Shown one piece after another: positions 45,048 to 54,818 of a DNA stretch of 64,000 bases. Origin of the DNA: Bacillota bacterium (GTDB taxonomy: Bacteria; Bacillota; Clostridia; Acetivibrionales; JAMNXU01); NCBI GenBank assembly GCA_023623175.1, contig JAMNXU010000019.1:49561-113560 (forward strand). Direction: 5' to 3'. A program made the position numbers and the translations under genes. The notes under the pieces were generated by a model. That model saw nothing but the letters and a program-made list of their open reading frames with translations. It had not been told where the DNA came from and made no database searches. Positions within the stretch are counted from its first letter, which is position 1. Each line of letters begins with the position of its first letter.

Positions 45048-45356
45048 ATGTCGAAAGGTACCAGGAGAATGCAGACAGACGCAGATGTAAAGAAAAAAGC
45101 CGTCAAACTCGTCATTGTTCATTTGAAGAAAAAAATATCGAAGGACTTTATCGGAGCCGAAAACGTCAAGGCATGGGTCGAAGAAATGGAAGAAATACTG
45201 GCAAAACCGGATTTTGACATAACCGAGTATATAACGATGCGAAAAAAACTCAATGACATCATTGAAAGGGTCATGGAAGAAGAAATACGCTACAAGCTCA
45301 GGGATTCATGGTACAGCATGGGCAAAGCTCTTGATAAGAAAGCCAAGATGTACTGA
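45048..45356 (+). CDS. Small helical protein of unknown function
   Basis: 102 residues, charged and helical, beginning MSKGTRRMQTDADVKKKAVK. No signal peptide, membrane helix or recognised domain. Basic first half and acidic middle (VEEMEEIL) suggest a soluble or nucleic-acid-associated protein, but this is only composition. ATG 45048 has AGGGAG eight bases upstream. An upstream in-frame GTG at 45039 overlaps that site. Confidence 0.6.
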   Translation: MSKGTRRMQTDADVKKKAVKLVIVHLKKKISKDFIGAENVKAWVEEMEEILAKPDFDITEYITMRKKLNDIIERVMEEEIRYKLRDSWYSMGKALDKKAKMY

Positions 45357-45466
45357 GAAACGGATCCCCTTGGAAATGGTTTACAACAGTTTGGAAATAT
45401 TTTAGCATATTCGTGTAGAACTAAAAACTGGAACAGCCATAAATCAAATCATTTCCGGGGGTCGTG

Positions 45467-45643
45467 ATGTTACCGCAGGTGCAGTTGCTCAAATCGCCAC
45501 ATTTAAAAATTGAGGAGGAAATCAAGAAAGATTTGACGGCAAATCTGAAAACAAAGGGCGTCAGGGCCGAAGTCCTGGACGTCAAAATCAAAAGAAACAA
45601 GGTAAATGTAAGTCTTTATTTAACAGAAAACAGTGCCGAATAG
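45467..45643 (+). CDS. Short protein of 58 residues, unknown function
   Basis: Begins MLPQVQLLKSPHLKIEEEIK and ends YLTENSAE, with an alternating strand pattern RAEVLDVKIKRNKVNVSLYL that looks like a small alpha/beta fold. A GGGGG tract lies five bases before ATG 45467. The stop codon lies within the loop of the following terminator, which is a strong sign of a real, compact gene. No family is recognised. It follows the 102-residue helical gene by 110 bases. Confidence 0.55.
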   Translation: MLPQVQLLKSPHLKIEEEIKKDLTANLKTKGVRAEVLDVKIKRNKVNVSLYLTENSAE

Positions 45644-45654
45644 GCACTGTTTTT
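45631..45654. terminator. Bidirectional terminator overlapping the small gene's stop codon
   Basis: CAGTGCC (45631-45637), loop GAATA, GGCACTG (45643-45649), then five T on the plus strand. On the minus strand TTTTCTGTT follows the same stem, so it may also end the argG-argH transcript. Confidence 0.85.
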
Positions 45655-45737
45655 AATTTCAATTTTGCTGTTCTGAACCTTGCTTTCCGTTCTGTGTGCG
45701 ACTTGCTCGAAAATTAATAGGTGCAGGGATTCAATAT

Positions 45738-47120
45738 TCATCTGCTCATGGAATCAATAATTTTATATCCTTCCTCGATGGTTTTCCTGACCGTTTCCCT
45801 CGCCGGGCCGCCCGGGAGCCTTCTTCCGTCAACGCATTTTTGCAGGCTGATTTCCTCGTACACATCGGGTCCAACCCTGTCGGAAAAAGCCATGAACTCC
45901 TCAATTGTCATCTGTTCCAGCGATTTTTTATTGTTTATGCAGTAGGCGACCATTTTCCCCGTAATCTCATGGGCGCTGCGGAACGGAACGCCTTTTTTCA
46001 CCAGGTAGTCCGCGAGGTCTGTCGCGTTGGTAAAACCGCCGCTTGCCGCTTCGTACATCTTATCCCTGTTGATTTTCATTGTCCCGATCATTTTCGCAAA
46101 TACCGGAAGACACATTTTTACTGTGTCCACGGCGTCGAAAATCGCTTCCTTGTCCTCCTGCATATCCTTGTTGTACGCTAGCGGAAGCGCTTTCATAACG
46201 GTGAGCAGCGTGACCAGGCTCCCGTAGACCCTGCCTGTTTTGCCGCGGACAAGTTCGGCCACGTCGGGATTTTTTTTCTGCGGCATGATGCTGCTGCCCG
46301 TGCTGTAGGCGTCGTCCATTTCGACAAAACCGAATTCGTGGCTTGACCAAAGTATCAGCTCCTCGCTGAAACGGCTGAGGTGCATCATGATAATTGAAAG
46401 ACACGAAGCCAGCTCGATGACAAAATCCCTGTCGCTCACGGCATCGAGGCTGTTGGCCGTAATATCGTCAAACCCCAGTTCATCGGCCACCGATTTTCTG
46501 TCAAGGGGATAGGTGGTTCCGGCAAGGGCGCCGGAGCCCAGGGGCATTTTGTTCATCCTTTTTTTGCAGTCGGCGAGCCTGTCCAGGTCCCGTAAAAACA
46601 TGTGGAAATAAGCCATAAAATGGTGCGCCGCGGTAATGGGCTGCGCTCTCTGCAAATGGGTGTAACCGGGCATTATGGTGTCGAGATTGTCTTCGGATAG
46701 CCTGAGAAGCATCCTTTCAAGGTCGATCAGCATTTTCCTGATATTTTCAATTTCATCGCGGAGGTAAAGCCGGATATCAAGCGCAACCTGGTCATTCCTG
46801 CTCCTGCCCGTGTGGAGCTTTTTACCCGGTTCGCCGATTCTTTCAATAAGAATTTTTTCTATATTCATATGAATATCTTCGGCATCTACCTCAAATTGCA
46901 CTTTTCCGTTTTCTATATCGGCAAGTATCTCCTTCAGCGTCCTTTCTATCAGCTCGGCTTCGTCGACGGGTATAATGCCGCATTTGCCGAGCATCCTGAC
47001 ATGGGCGATGCTGCCTTCGATGTCCTGCCTGTAAAGCCTGCAGTCAAAACCTATCGACGAATTGAAATCATCGACGGCGCTGTCGGTATTTTTTGAGAAT
47101 CTGCCTCCCCATAATTTCAT
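45738..47120 (-). CDS. argH: Argininosuccinate lyase
   Basis: 460 residues; splits argininosuccinate into arginine and fumarate, the last step of arginine synthesis. The start [20 protein letters not shown] is standard, and the fumarase/lyase superfamily signature [12 protein letters not shown] lies near residue 275 with its catalytic Ser. The frame remains open upstream to 47261 through a palindromic element, but GGAGG lies 11 bases before the ATG at 47120 and family alignment supports that start. It follows argG in the same direction, separated by about 330 bases. Confidence 0.96.
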   Translation of the reverse strand: MKLWGGRFSKNTDSAVDDFNSSIGFDCRLYRQDIEGSIAHVRMLGKCGIIPVDEAELIERTLKEILADIENGKVQFEVDAEDIHMNIEKILIERIGEPGKKLHTGRSRNDQVALDIRLYLRDEIENIRKMLIDLERMLLRLSEDNLDTIMPGYTHLQRAQPITAAHHFMAYFHMFLRDLDRLADCKKRMNKMPLGSGALAGTTYPLDRKSVADELGFDDITANSLDAVSDRDFVIELASCLSIIMMHLSRFSEELILWSSHEFGFVEMDDAYSTGSSIMPQKKNPDVAELVRGKTGRVYGSLVTLLTVMKALPLAYNKDMQEDKEAIFDAVDTVKMCLPVFAKMIGTMKINRDKMYEAASGGFTNATDLADYLVKKGVPFRSAHEITGKMVAYCINNKKSLEQMTIEEFMAFSDRVGPDVYEEISLQKCVDGRRLPGGPARETVRKTIEEGYKIIDSMSR

Positions 47121-47178
47121 ACCTGGTTGAACCTCCGGAATCCTGTATATAAAAACCTTAATAAAAAAGCCAAAAATT

Positions 47179-47389
47179 GATTTTACTGCCGCAACGACCT
47201 TTGCGAAAGGTTTCGCTGAAATCAGCTGCATCCAGCCTCGCATTTCAAGCGACCGGACCATGTACGCATCTCCTGCGCTGAGAATGGTCCTTTCGAAAGT
47301 ATCCGGCCTTCAAATCGGTTTCAGTGCTGCGGCTCGATGGCCGGTTTCACAGCTCATCTTCAAGCAAATCTCGTTGCGGCAGTAAAATC
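47179..47389. repeat. 211-bp element with perfect 19-bp terminal inverted repeats between argG and argH
   Basis: GATTTTACTGCCGCAACGA (47179-47197) is the exact reverse complement of 47371-47389; after a 2-base mismatch TTTGC/GCAAA extends the stem. Inside are nested hairpins: on the minus strand GGACCAT...ATGGTCC (with an inner GCGCA/TGCGT) and CCGGCC...GGCCGG. The whole could fold as a multibranched RNA closed by about 24 bp, or be a MITE-like mobile element. It matches no riboswitch class I know. It fills most of the 47121-47450 gap, where there is no other gene. Confidence 0.75.
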
Positions 47390-47450
47390 TCTGTTTTAAC
47401 GTCAGCAGTATTATTTTTTACAGTTAAGTTAAACCATCATAAAACAAATA

Positions 47451-48683
47451 CTATTTATTTTGCTGATTATTTTGCTGATTCCGCTGCATCATGAGAGCCC
47501 TTACCTTAATCGGCAGTCCGAACAGGTTGATGAATCCATCAGCGTCTTTCTGGTTGTATACTTCATCCCTGCCGAAGGTGGACAATTCCTCGCTGTAAAG
47601 GGAATAATCGGATTTGGCGCCGGCCGGCATGCAATTACCCTTGTACAGCTTCATCCTTACGGTGCCCGTGACGGTTTTCTGGGTCACGTCGACAAAGGCG
47701 GAGATGGCTTCCCTAAGCGGCGTGAACCACTGCCCGTAGTATACGAGCTCGGCAAATCTCTGGGCGACAAGGTCCTTGTAGTGCAGTGTGTCCCTGTCAA
47801 GGCAGAGGAGCTCCAGTTCCCTGTGGGCTGCATAAAGTATGGTACCACCGGGCGTTTCGTAAACTCCCCTGGATTTCATGCCCACGAGCCTGTTTTCAAC
47901 CATGTCAACAATGCCGATTCCGTTTTCGCCCCCGATCCTGTTGAGTTCCTCCAGCATCTGGACCGGTGAATATTCTTTTCCGTTGAGTTTTTTCGGTATG
48001 CCTTCTTCAAAATAAATTTCAACGTAAGTGGGCTTGTCGGGCGCTTTTTCCGGCGGAACCATGAGCTTCAGTATTTTGTCATAGTCCGGCTCATTCCATG
48101 GATCTTCGAGGTCTGAACCTTCATGGCTAAGATGCCATATATTCCTGTCCATGCTGTAGTTGTATCCTTTTGATACAGGAATGGGTATGTTTCTTGCCTC
48201 GGCGTATTCTATGGCGTCCTCCCTTGACTTTATGTCCCAGAGTCTCCATGGGGCGATTATTTTCAAGTGCGGGGCCAGCGCCTTGACGGTAAGCTCAAAC
48301 CTTACCTGGTCATTGCCCTTGCCTGTGCAGCCATGGGCAACTGCAACGGCGCCTTCCTTCTGTGCTATTTCCACAAGCCTTTTTGCAATAATGGGTCTCG
48401 CAAAGGAAGTTCCGAGCAGGTATTTACCTTCATATACAGCTCCGGCCTTCAGCGTAGGATAAATATATCCGGTTATGAATTCTTCCCTGAGATCTTCGAT
48501 ATATATTTTGCTGGCGCCGGTTTTGATGGCTTTTTCCCTCAAAGGTTCAAGCTCTTCTCCCTGGCCTACGTCGGCAGCCATGGCGATAACTTCGTAATCG
48601 TAGTTTTCCTTGAGCCACGGTATTATAATGGAAGTGTCGAGTCCGCCCGAATAGGCAAGTACCACTTTTTCTTTTTTGCTCAT
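47451..48683 (-). CDS. argG: Argininosuccinate synthase
   Basis: 410 residues; joins citrulline and aspartate with ATP use. The N-terminal PP-loop AYSGGLDTS is at residues 10-18, and the citrulline/aspartate site shows [16 protein letters not shown] near 115. The C-terminal tail is Gln/Asn-rich ([12 protein letters not shown]), which is an unusual but harmless extension. Upstream lie a consensus-like promoter and a candidate ArgR box. argH follows downstream. Confidence 0.97.
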   Translation of the reverse strand: MSKKEKVVLAYSGGLDTSIIIPWLKENYDYEVIAMAADVGQGEELEPLREKAIKTGASKIYIEDLREEFITGYIYPTLKAGAVYEGKYLLGTSFARPIIAKRLVEIAQKEGAVAVAHGCTGKGNDQVRFELTVKALAPHLKIIAPWRLWDIKSREDAIEYAEARNIPIPVSKGYNYSMDRNIWHLSHEGSDLEDPWNEPDYDKILKLMVPPEKAPDKPTYVEIYFEEGIPKKLNGKEYSPVQMLEELNRIGGENGIGIVDMVENRLVGMKSRGVYETPGGTILYAAHRELELLCLDRDTLHYKDLVAQRFAELVYYGQWFTPLREAISAFVDVTQKTVTGTVRMKLYKGNCMPAGAKSDYSLYSEELSTFGRDEVYNQKDADGFINLFGLPIKVRALMMQRNQQNNQQNK

Positions 48684-48786
48684 GTCATTACCTCCGCAAA
48701 TGTGTTAATATATTCTATAATATTTATAAACATTAACCGGTACAAGCTTTTTTATTGCCTGTCCGTTTGTTTATAAAGATGTTATT

Positions 48787-48815
48787 ATTATACACGAAAA
48801 TGTATAAATATGCAA
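48787..48815 (-). promoter_or_regulatory. argG promoter with a candidate ArgR (ARG box) operator
   Basis: Reading on the minus strand: TTGCAT (complement of 48810-48815), 17-base spacer, TATAAT (complement of 48787-48792). The segment 48801-48814 (TGCATATTTATACA on the minus strand) fits the palindromic ARG box pattern TGNATNNNNATNCA and overlaps the -35. A second weaker half-match, TGTTATTATTATACA at 48780-48794 on the plus strand, covers the -10 about 21 bp away. Confidence 0.6.
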
Positions 48816-48861
48816 TACAAACATGGAAAATCCATGGCGGTTTTGCGGAAAGGTGTTGGAC

Positions 48862-49365
48862 ATGGTTATTTTGGGTATAGACCCTGGATTTGCAATTACA
48901 GGGTATGGTATAGTAAGATATGAGGGGAACAAATTTTCGGTTATTGACTACGGCGTGATAACGACAAAAGCCTCGGAGCCTTTTGCGAACAGGCTTCTGA
49001 CGCTCAGCAACAGGCTCGAGGAACTTATTTTGAACTTCAAACCTTCCGCTGTTGCCGTAGAGGAACTGTTTTTCAACAAAAATATTAAAACGGCACTGTC
49101 CGCTGCCCACGGACGCGGGATAGCGCTTCTGACCGCCGCAAAATGCGGCATTGAAATTTTTGAATATACGCCGCTTCAGGTAAAACAGGCAGTGGCGGGA
49201 TACGGCAGGGCGGAGAAAATGCAGATACAGCAAATGGTCAAGGCAATCCTCAATCTTTCCGGGATTCCCAAACCGGACGATGCGGCCGACGCCCTCGCGG
49301 TCGCAATCTGCCACGGCCATTCTTCACGGCTCGGCAGAATACTGACGGGGCACGGCGCCGAATAA
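48862..49365 (+). CDS. ruvC: Crossover junction endodeoxyribonuclease RuvC
   Basis: 167 residues. Resolves Holliday junctions with RuvAB. The acidic catalytic residues are visible: Asp7 in [14 protein letters not shown], Glu67/68 in [10 protein letters not shown], and Asp139-Asp143 in [18 protein letters not shown] 48862 follows GGAAAGGTG; the frame is open further upstream but the family start is here. It is divergent from argG and first in ruvC-ruvA-ruvB. Confidence 0.95.
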   Translation: MVILGIDPGFAITGYGIVRYEGNKFSVIDYGVITTKASEPFANRLLTLSNRLEELILNFKPSAVAVEELFFNKNIKTALSAAHGRGIALLTAAKCGIEIFEYTPLQVKQAVAGYGRAEKMQIQQMVKAILNLSGIPKPDDAADALAVAICHGHSSRLGRILTGHGAE

Positions 49366-49507
49366 TCAACCGAAATATTGAACGAGTGAATGAAGATGCC
49401 TGAACGTTCCTGAACGGACAGGTCAGCCCTGCAAGCATGAATATTTATCAGTATCATAGGCGTTCGATGTCAATACCAGATAAAAAGGAAAGAAGGAAGG
49501 AGCTTAA

Positions 49508-50152
49508 GTGACGCGCAGTTCGGGCGTTGCGCGACGAAGATCCATGTTTGCATACATAAAAGGAAGACTTGAGTTCAAGGGAAGCGATTACATAATAATT
49601 GAAACCGGGGGAATAGGTTACAGGATACATACATCCCTTTCGACGATCGAAGCGGTCGGAAGCGTGGGAAATGAAACCAGGGTTTATACCTATCTTTACG
49701 TCAGGGAGGATATAATCAACCTTTACGGATTTGCCACGCCCGAGGAGCTCGGAATGTTCCAGCTGCTGCTGTCCGTTTCCGGCATAGGGCCGAAGGTGGC
49801 GCTTTCCATACTTTCGAGCATTTCTCCTTCGAAATTCGGCCTCGCGGTGATAACCGACGATGTCAAAACTCTTGTAAAAGCCCAGGGCGTGGGAGCAAAA
49901 ATGGCACAGAGAATAATCCTCGAACTCAAGGACAAGATGGAAAAAAGCCCGCTTGTTGATGTCACGAAAATCGACAGCGCCGGGCAGGAAAGTCAGGCCG
50001 GGGAACCTTCGAGGATTTCCGATGCCGTCAGCGCGCTTATGGTCCTCGGATATTCGGCGGCAGAGGCGAAAAGGGCCGTCGCTTCAGTTTATTCCGACGA
50101 TCTTGATCTCGAAACGATAATCCGATACGCTTTGAAACAACTGGCATTATAA
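49508..50152 (+). CDS. ruvA: Holliday junction branch migration protein RuvA
   Basis: About 214 residues from GTG 49508, or 202 from ATG 49544 ([11 protein letters not shown], the usual family N-terminus). The GTG has an excellent AAGGAAGGAG site five bases upstream, whereas the ATG has a poor one, so a 12-residue extension ([12 protein letters not shown]) may be real. The domains are the N-terminal OB fold, the two helix-hairpin-helix motifs ([17 protein letters not shown] and [16 protein letters not shown]), and the C-terminal UBA-like domain that binds RuvB. Confidence 0.95.
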   Translation: MTRSSGVARRRSMFAYIKGRLEFKGSDYIIIETGGIGYRIHTSLSTIEAVGSVGNETRVYTYLYVREDIINLYGFATPEELGMFQLLLSVSGIGPKVALSILSSISPSKFGLAVITDDVKTLVKAQGVGAKMAQRIILELKDKMEKSPLVDVTKIDSAGQESQAGEPSRISDAVSALMVLGYSAAEAKRAVASVYSDDLDLETIIRYALKQLAL

Positions 50153-50187
50153 TTTATTACGGTATATATCTTTTCACGGGGGAAATC

Positions 50188-51186
50188 ATGGAGGACGAAA
50201 GAATTGTATGCGGTAAAATTAAACCTGAGGACATTGACGAAGTCAACCTGAGGCCGAGAAAAATGTCCGAGTACCTCGGGCAGACAAAGGTCAAGGAAAA
50301 CCTGTCCGTCTTTATTGAAGCTGCGAAAAAAAGAAACGAGCCTCTCGACCATGTGCTGCTTTACGGACCTCCCGGCCTCGGGAAAACGACGCTGGCCGGA
50401 ATAATCGCTTCCGAACTGGGTGTCAATATAAGGATAACTTCGGGGCCGGCCATTGAAAAACCGGGGGATCTCGCGGCAATTCTGACCAATCTCGGAAATT
50501 ATGACGTGCTGTTCATTGACGAAATCCACCGGCTGAACCGCAGCGTGGAGGAAATACTGTATCCCGCGATGGAAGATTTCGCCCTCGACATAATCATAGG
50601 CAAAGGTCCCAGCGCGCGTTCAATCCGCCTGGATCTCCCCAAGTTTACTCTCGTGGGAGCTACTACCAGGGCCGGTCTTCTGACATCGCCGCTGCGCGAC
50701 AGGTTCGGCGTTATCAACAAGCTTGACTTTTATACACCCGAGGAACTGGCGCTTATTGTAAAGCAGAAGGCCGCCATACTCAACATAGGCATAGACGAGG
50801 AAGGAGCAGTTGAAATCGCCAGGCGTTCGAGGGGAACTCCGCGCGTGGGAATCAGGCTGCTTAAGCGAATAAGGGATTTCGCGCAGATCCGGGGCAATGG
50901 GTTTATAGATGCGGCCACGGCGAAAGCAGGACTTGAAGCCCTTGAAGTGGATGAAAAAGGACTGGACGGCGTGGACCGTAACATGCTTCTTTCCATAATA
51001 GAAAAATTCGGGGGAGGGCCGGTGGGCCTTGAAACGCTGGCGGCATCCATCGGCGAAGAGCCCGATACTATTGAAGACGTATACGAACCTTACCTTCTGC
51101 AGTTGGGCTACATCAGCAAGACTCCGCGGGGCAGGGTGGCGACGAAACTAGCCTATGAACATTTCGGCCTCAAGTATGAAGGATAA
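50188..51186 (+). CDS. ruvB: Holliday junction branch migration DNA helicase RuvB
   Basis: 332 residues; the AAA+ motor of branch migration. Walker [10 protein letters not shown] is at residues 60-68, Walker [10 protein letters not shown] at about 108-116, sensor 1 in [10 protein letters not shown] and the arginine-finger region in SPLRDRFG. The C-terminal winged helix ends [21 protein letters not shown] 50188 has GGGGGA upstream. It lies 35 bases after ruvA, completing the ruvCAB group. Confidence 0.97.
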   Translation: MEDERIVCGKIKPEDIDEVNLRPRKMSEYLGQTKVKENLSVFIEAAKKRNEPLDHVLLYGPPGLGKTTLAGIIASELGVNIRITSGPAIEKPGDLAAILTNLGNYDVLFIDEIHRLNRSVEEILYPAMEDFALDIIIGKGPSARSIRLDLPKFTLVGATTRAGLLTSPLRDRFGVINKLDFYTPEELALIVKQKAAILNIGIDEEGAVEIARRSRGTPRVGIRLLKRIRDFAQIRGNGFIDAATAKAGLEALEVDEKGLDGVDRNMLLSIIEKFGGGPVGLETLAASIGEEPDTIEDVYEPYLLQLGYISKTPRGRVATKLAYEHFGLKYEG

Positions 51187-51314
51187 AATGACAAGAACAA
51201 ACATTACAGGCATATTACAAATATATTAAAATTAAATTATCTGACAGGAACCTTCCGGTTTTTTGTCGAAATAGTGGCGAAAAAGGGTCACTAAGGAAAA
51301 TGCCGGAGGTTGCC

Positions 51315-53336
51315 ATGAAAAAAGTCAAATCTTTACTATCAATCGTAATAATTGTCGTATTTATTGCCACCGCTACTTTTGCCCATGGGCTCACGCTTAA
51401 TTTTGACGGCGCGGACCATGACATGACCGGGAAAACATACACGGTCGAGGTCAACGGGAAAACCGTCGATACCGATGTTCCCGCTTTTCTTCTCTATGAT
51501 AAATATCCCGTTATACCGCTGAGAGCAGTTTTTGAAGCCATGGGCGGTTCCGTTGACTGGGAGCAGAGCACAAAATCCATCGTTGTAGGATTGGATAACT
51601 GGATCATCAAGTTGCGCCAGGATGAAAAGGAAGCAGAAATCAACGGTAAGATTTACACTTTCGATGTTCCCGTTATCGCAGCCAGCAGTGGCAGTTATGG
51701 CCGGACCATGGTTCCTTTGACCCTGCTGTCGGATTTGTTGAATGTAGAAACCAATATTTCCGGTGAAACCAAGGTCATTTCCGTCGAATACATAAAACCT
51801 GAAAATACACCTGCACCGCAGAGCAGTGACAAGCCTGTGGCCAAGCCAAAGGCGTCGCCTACGCCGTCGCCTTCTTCAAAGCCTGACGAGCCGAGCAGGG
51901 GCGGTGGCGATCGCCCGACGGTTCCCGCGGCAACTCCGAAGGCATCACCTTCTCCGGGTGCGGCAACTCCGGAGCCGACGCCGACTCCGAGCCCGAATAA
52001 CACGCAGCAAAATACGCCGCAACCAGGCACTACTCCGAGCGCTGACCCGCAGCAGAGCCCGGGACCTCAATCGCCCGAGCCTGCGCCGAGCGTGGTTCCG
52101 TCTCCATTGCCGGAACTGGAGTATGTAATTACCGATGTCCTGTACTTCAACTCTGACGGCACCGAGAGGATTGAAATCCTTTTCAATAACAGGAAGGGCT
52201 ATAAAGTCACGCGCCTCTCCAATCCCAACCGCATTGTCGTGGATTTCAATGATGCCAGGGCAGGAGTCATAGGTTCGAGAACCAATACTATCCAGGGCAG
52301 CATTGTTAAAAAATACGGTCTCACCCAATATGATCCCACGACGGCAAGGGTCGAAATCGAGGTTGCCGGCACGCCGGATTACGACATATATCTTTCCGGG
52401 AACAAGGTTGTTCTGGTTTTCAGGGTTTCGAATCTTAGGAATATAAGCTATACGGGGGACAAGGACAGGGTTTGCCTGCTGCTGAAAGGAGCGAAGCTGA
52501 CGGAAGGCGAAGCTGCACAGAAAAAACTTTACCAGGAACAGTACAGCAGTGACGGAAGGACCTATACCATTACATTCCCCAGCAATCTTGCAGATCTAGG
52601 CACAGGAAGGCTTACAATAAATGATAAATACCTCGACAGCGTGGTAGTGGAAACCAATGCTTCGAAATCTACGACAACTATAACCTTTAATGCAAAGGAA
52701 AAATTAAGCTACGTCATTTTTACGAGAACAGAAACCAATGATACTGCGATTACGCTGCTCAAGCCGCGTTCGACTGCCGAAAAACTCGTGGTAATAGATC
52801 CGGGACACGGAGGCGTAGATCCGGGTGCGGTCAGCGGCAACGTGCAGGAAAAAACTCTGAACCTTGACATAGCGTTGAAACTTAACAAACTTTTGAAGGA
52901 GAAGGGCGTCAATACTTACATGATCAGGGAAGACGACATTTTCGTGGGACTCTATGAAAGGGCCTACATTGCAAACGCCCTGAACGCTTCGCTGTTCATT
53001 TGCATACACAACAATGCGGCCACGGCAACGAGTGCTTCAGGAACGGAGACGCTGTACACGCAGGAAAATCCCTATGACAAAAACCTGTTCGGCAAACGGT
53101 TTGCCCAGATTATCCAGGAAAGCCTTGTAAGCAGGCTGAAATCCGTGGACAGGAAAATACAGCACCGCCCGGGGCTTGTCGTGCTCAAGGCGACCAGGAT
53201 GCCTGCCGCCCTTGCCGAAATAGGATTCATAACCAACAGCTATGAGCGTTCAAATCTCCTGAGGGAAGATTACCGGCTCGCAGCGGCACAGGCACTTTGC
53301 GACGCGGTGATCAAGGCGCTTGGAGAATTGAAATAG
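51315..53336 (+). CDS. Secreted N-acetylmuramoyl-L-alanine amidase with stalk and AMIN domains
   Basis: About 673 residues. Signal peptide 1-23 (LLSIVIIVVFIATATFA). A stalk (copper-amine-oxidase-N type) domain spans about 25-155 (YPVIPLRAVFEAMGGSVDWE), then a Pro-rich linker to about 265, an AMIN-like domain (about 267-370, targeting septal or wall polysaccharide), and Amidase_3 from about 492. The catalytic zinc residues are in VIDPGHGGVDPGA, the QEKTLNLD Glu, CIHNN (usually SIHAN) and AEIGFITN. It cleaves the stem peptide from peptidoglycan, probably in cell separation or sporulation. ATG 51315 has GGAGG five bases upstream. Confidence 0.92.
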   Translation: MKKVKSLLSIVIIVVFIATATFAHGLTLNFDGADHDMTGKTYTVEVNGKTVDTDVPAFLLYDKYPVIPLRAVFEAMGGSVDWEQSTKSIVVGLDNWIIKLRQDEKEAEINGKIYTFDVPVIAASSGSYGRTMVPLTLLSDLLNVETNISGETKVISVEYIKPENTPAPQSSDKPVAKPKASPTPSPSSKPDEPSRGGGDRPTVPAATPKASPSPGAATPEPTPTPSPNNTQQNTPQPGTTPSADPQQSPGPQSPEPAPSVVPSPLPELEYVITDVLYFNSDGTERIEILFNNRKGYKVTRLSNPNRIVVDFNDARAGVIGSRTNTIQGSIVKKYGLTQYDPTTARVEIEVAGTPDYDIYLSGNKVVLVFRVSNLRNISYTGDKDRVCLLLKGAKLTEGEAAQKKLYQEQYSSDGRTYTITFPSNLADLGTGRLTINDKYLDSVVVETNASKSTTTITFNAKEKLSYVIFTRTETNDTAITLLKPRSTAEKLVVIDPGHGGVDPGAVSGNVQEKTLNLDIALKLNKLLKEKGVNTYMIREDDIFVGLYERAYIANALNASLFICIHNNAATATSASGTETLYTQENPYDKNLFGKRFAQIIQESLVSRLKSVDRKIQHRPGLVVLKATRMPAALAEIGFITNSYERSNLLREDYRLAAAQALCDAVIKALGELK

Positions 53337-53406
53337 GAATGTTTTAGGGGCTTTTTCAATGGCAAGACAAATGGGTGACTATTAAACGACAATATATAGC
53401 GTATTA

Positions 53407-53440
53407 ATCCGGCAAGACAATTATGTTTGCCGGATTTTTA
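53407..53440 (+). terminator. Rho-independent terminator after the amidase gene
   Basis: ATCCGGCAA (53407-53415) pairs with TTGCCGGAT (53427-53435), followed by TTTTA. Confidence 0.85.
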
Positions 53441-53452
53441 CAAGTTTAGTTT

Positions 53453-53484
53453 TTTGATTATATCAGCCTTTGATTATATCAGCC
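53453..53484 (+). repeat. 16-bp perfect tandem duplication
   Basis: TTTGATTATATCAGCC occurs twice head to tail at 53453-53468 and 53469-53484 in the intergenic region before gerM. A recent slippage duplication is the simplest reading. Confidence 0.8.
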
Positions 53485-53626
53485 TGGCTATATACGCGCC
53501 CTGGTTGACGGGAAATAATCCATTTAAAGTTTACCGTCGGCTATAATATCGTTAAAGGAAAGATTTCCTCAAAAGAAGACTGACAACACGTCCGGGAAAT
53601 CCGGAAACCGTATGGGGAGGATAGTT

Positions 53627-54718
53627 ATGAAAAAAACGGTCAAATTACCTCTGTTGATCCTGTTAATCGCAACCCTGGCGCTTTCTGCCGCATGCAGCCT
53701 TTTTAAACCGGGAAAATCCGATGTCAGCAGTCCGGGAGCAGACGAGGAAGGAAATACGAGAACTGAGAGAACTGTTTCGAATGATTCGGAAAGCACGCTG
53801 CCCGGGGAGAAAACGGAAACGGTCGAAAGCAGGGAGTACCTGCCCGTAGTGTTGTATTACCAGGATAGTGGCGGTTTGCTTGTTCCGGTAACCAGGAGGC
53901 TTCCGAAGCAGGAGGGAATTGCCAGGGCGGCGCTTAATGCCCTTGCTGACAGTGCACCTGCGAGGGAGGAAATTGCCTATTTCGGACTTTACCCTGTTTT
54001 GCCCGAAGGCACGGAAGTCATAGGGCTTACTATCAAGGATGGAAAAGCCGTGGCGGATTTCAATAAAAATCTTCTTGAGAGCAAGGATTCAAAAGCCGAG
54101 AAAAACATAATCGGTTCCGTAGTTTACACGCTGACGGAGTTTGACACCGTAAAAGAAGTTGAGATCAGGGTTGAAGGGAAGAATCCCGGCGTGACAAAAT
54201 TCGGAAACGACATTTCAAAGGTTTTTTCCAGGAACAATGTTCTCGTGAATGGCAGCATTGGCGGAACTGACGCCCTGGCAGTGGCTGAGAACAAATCAAA
54301 AATCGACGTGTATTTTTCGCGCCAGCTGAGCAGCGAAATTTCATGCCTGGTACCGGTTTCGTTTGAATGTGAAAAAACTGCAGAAGCGGACCTTCCGTTC
54401 AAAATTGTGGAGTACATGAAAAAAGACTTCAGTTCAAAAGGTTTGTATACATCGATAACTGCCGATGCAAAGCTGCTGGAGTGTTCCCGGGACAGCGGAA
54501 ATCTCTTGCTCTATTTCGACAGGGCATTTGCGCAATACGGCGGAAGCAGCCGGGAGCTGACACTCCTTGAACAGCTGTATTTTTCAATGAAACAGCTTGA
54601 AGGGGTTGAAAAGCTGAGACTGTTTATAGACGGCATTGAGGGAAATCTTCCTGAAGGCTCCGATGTAACGGGCGGTTATGCTGTCACGGCTCCGATAAAT
54701 GATTTTATTGACAAATAG
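53627..54718 (+). CDS. gerM: GerM-like sporulation/germination lipoprotein
   Basis: About 363 residues. Lipoprotein signal with Cys23 (ATLALSAACS). Two GerMN domains follow: about residues 80-190 (YYQDSGGLLVPVTRRLPK, ADFNKNLL) and 215-345 (VYFSRQLSSEISCLVPVS, LYFDRAFAQYGG). In Bacillus subtilis gerM is followed by rph and rdgB (ysnA), and the same order here strongly supports the name. It is expected at the forespore or spore membrane and needed for sporulation and germination. ATG 53627 has GGGGAGG upstream. Confidence 0.88.
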   Translation: MKKTVKLPLLILLIATLALSAACSLFKPGKSDVSSPGADEEGNTRTERTVSNDSESTLPGEKTETVESREYLPVVLYYQDSGGLLVPVTRRLPKQEGIARAALNALADSAPAREEIAYFGLYPVLPEGTEVIGLTIKDGKAVADFNKNLLESKDSKAEKNIIGSVVYTLTEFDTVKEVEIRVEGKNPGVTKFGNDISKVFSRNNVLVNGSIGGTDALAVAENKSKIDVYFSRQLSSEISCLVPVSFECEKTAEADLPFKIVEYMKKDFSSKGLYTSITADAKLLECSRDSGNLLLYFDRAFAQYGGSSRELTLLEQLYFSMKQLEGVEKLRLFIDGIEGNLPEGSDVTGGYAVTAPINDFIDK

Positions 54719-54818
54719 GTCGTTAATAGAATGAAAAATAATGTGGGCAAAAAATCAGAACATAATAATGTTCCATACAGGAACTTAACAAGGTTTATAC
54801 GAAGCGGAGGTTTTTATT

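Noticed and set aside
47121..47261. N-terminal extension of argH
   Set aside because: It is translated from the palindromic element; ArgH proteins start at MKLWGGRFS and a GGAGG lies before that ATG.
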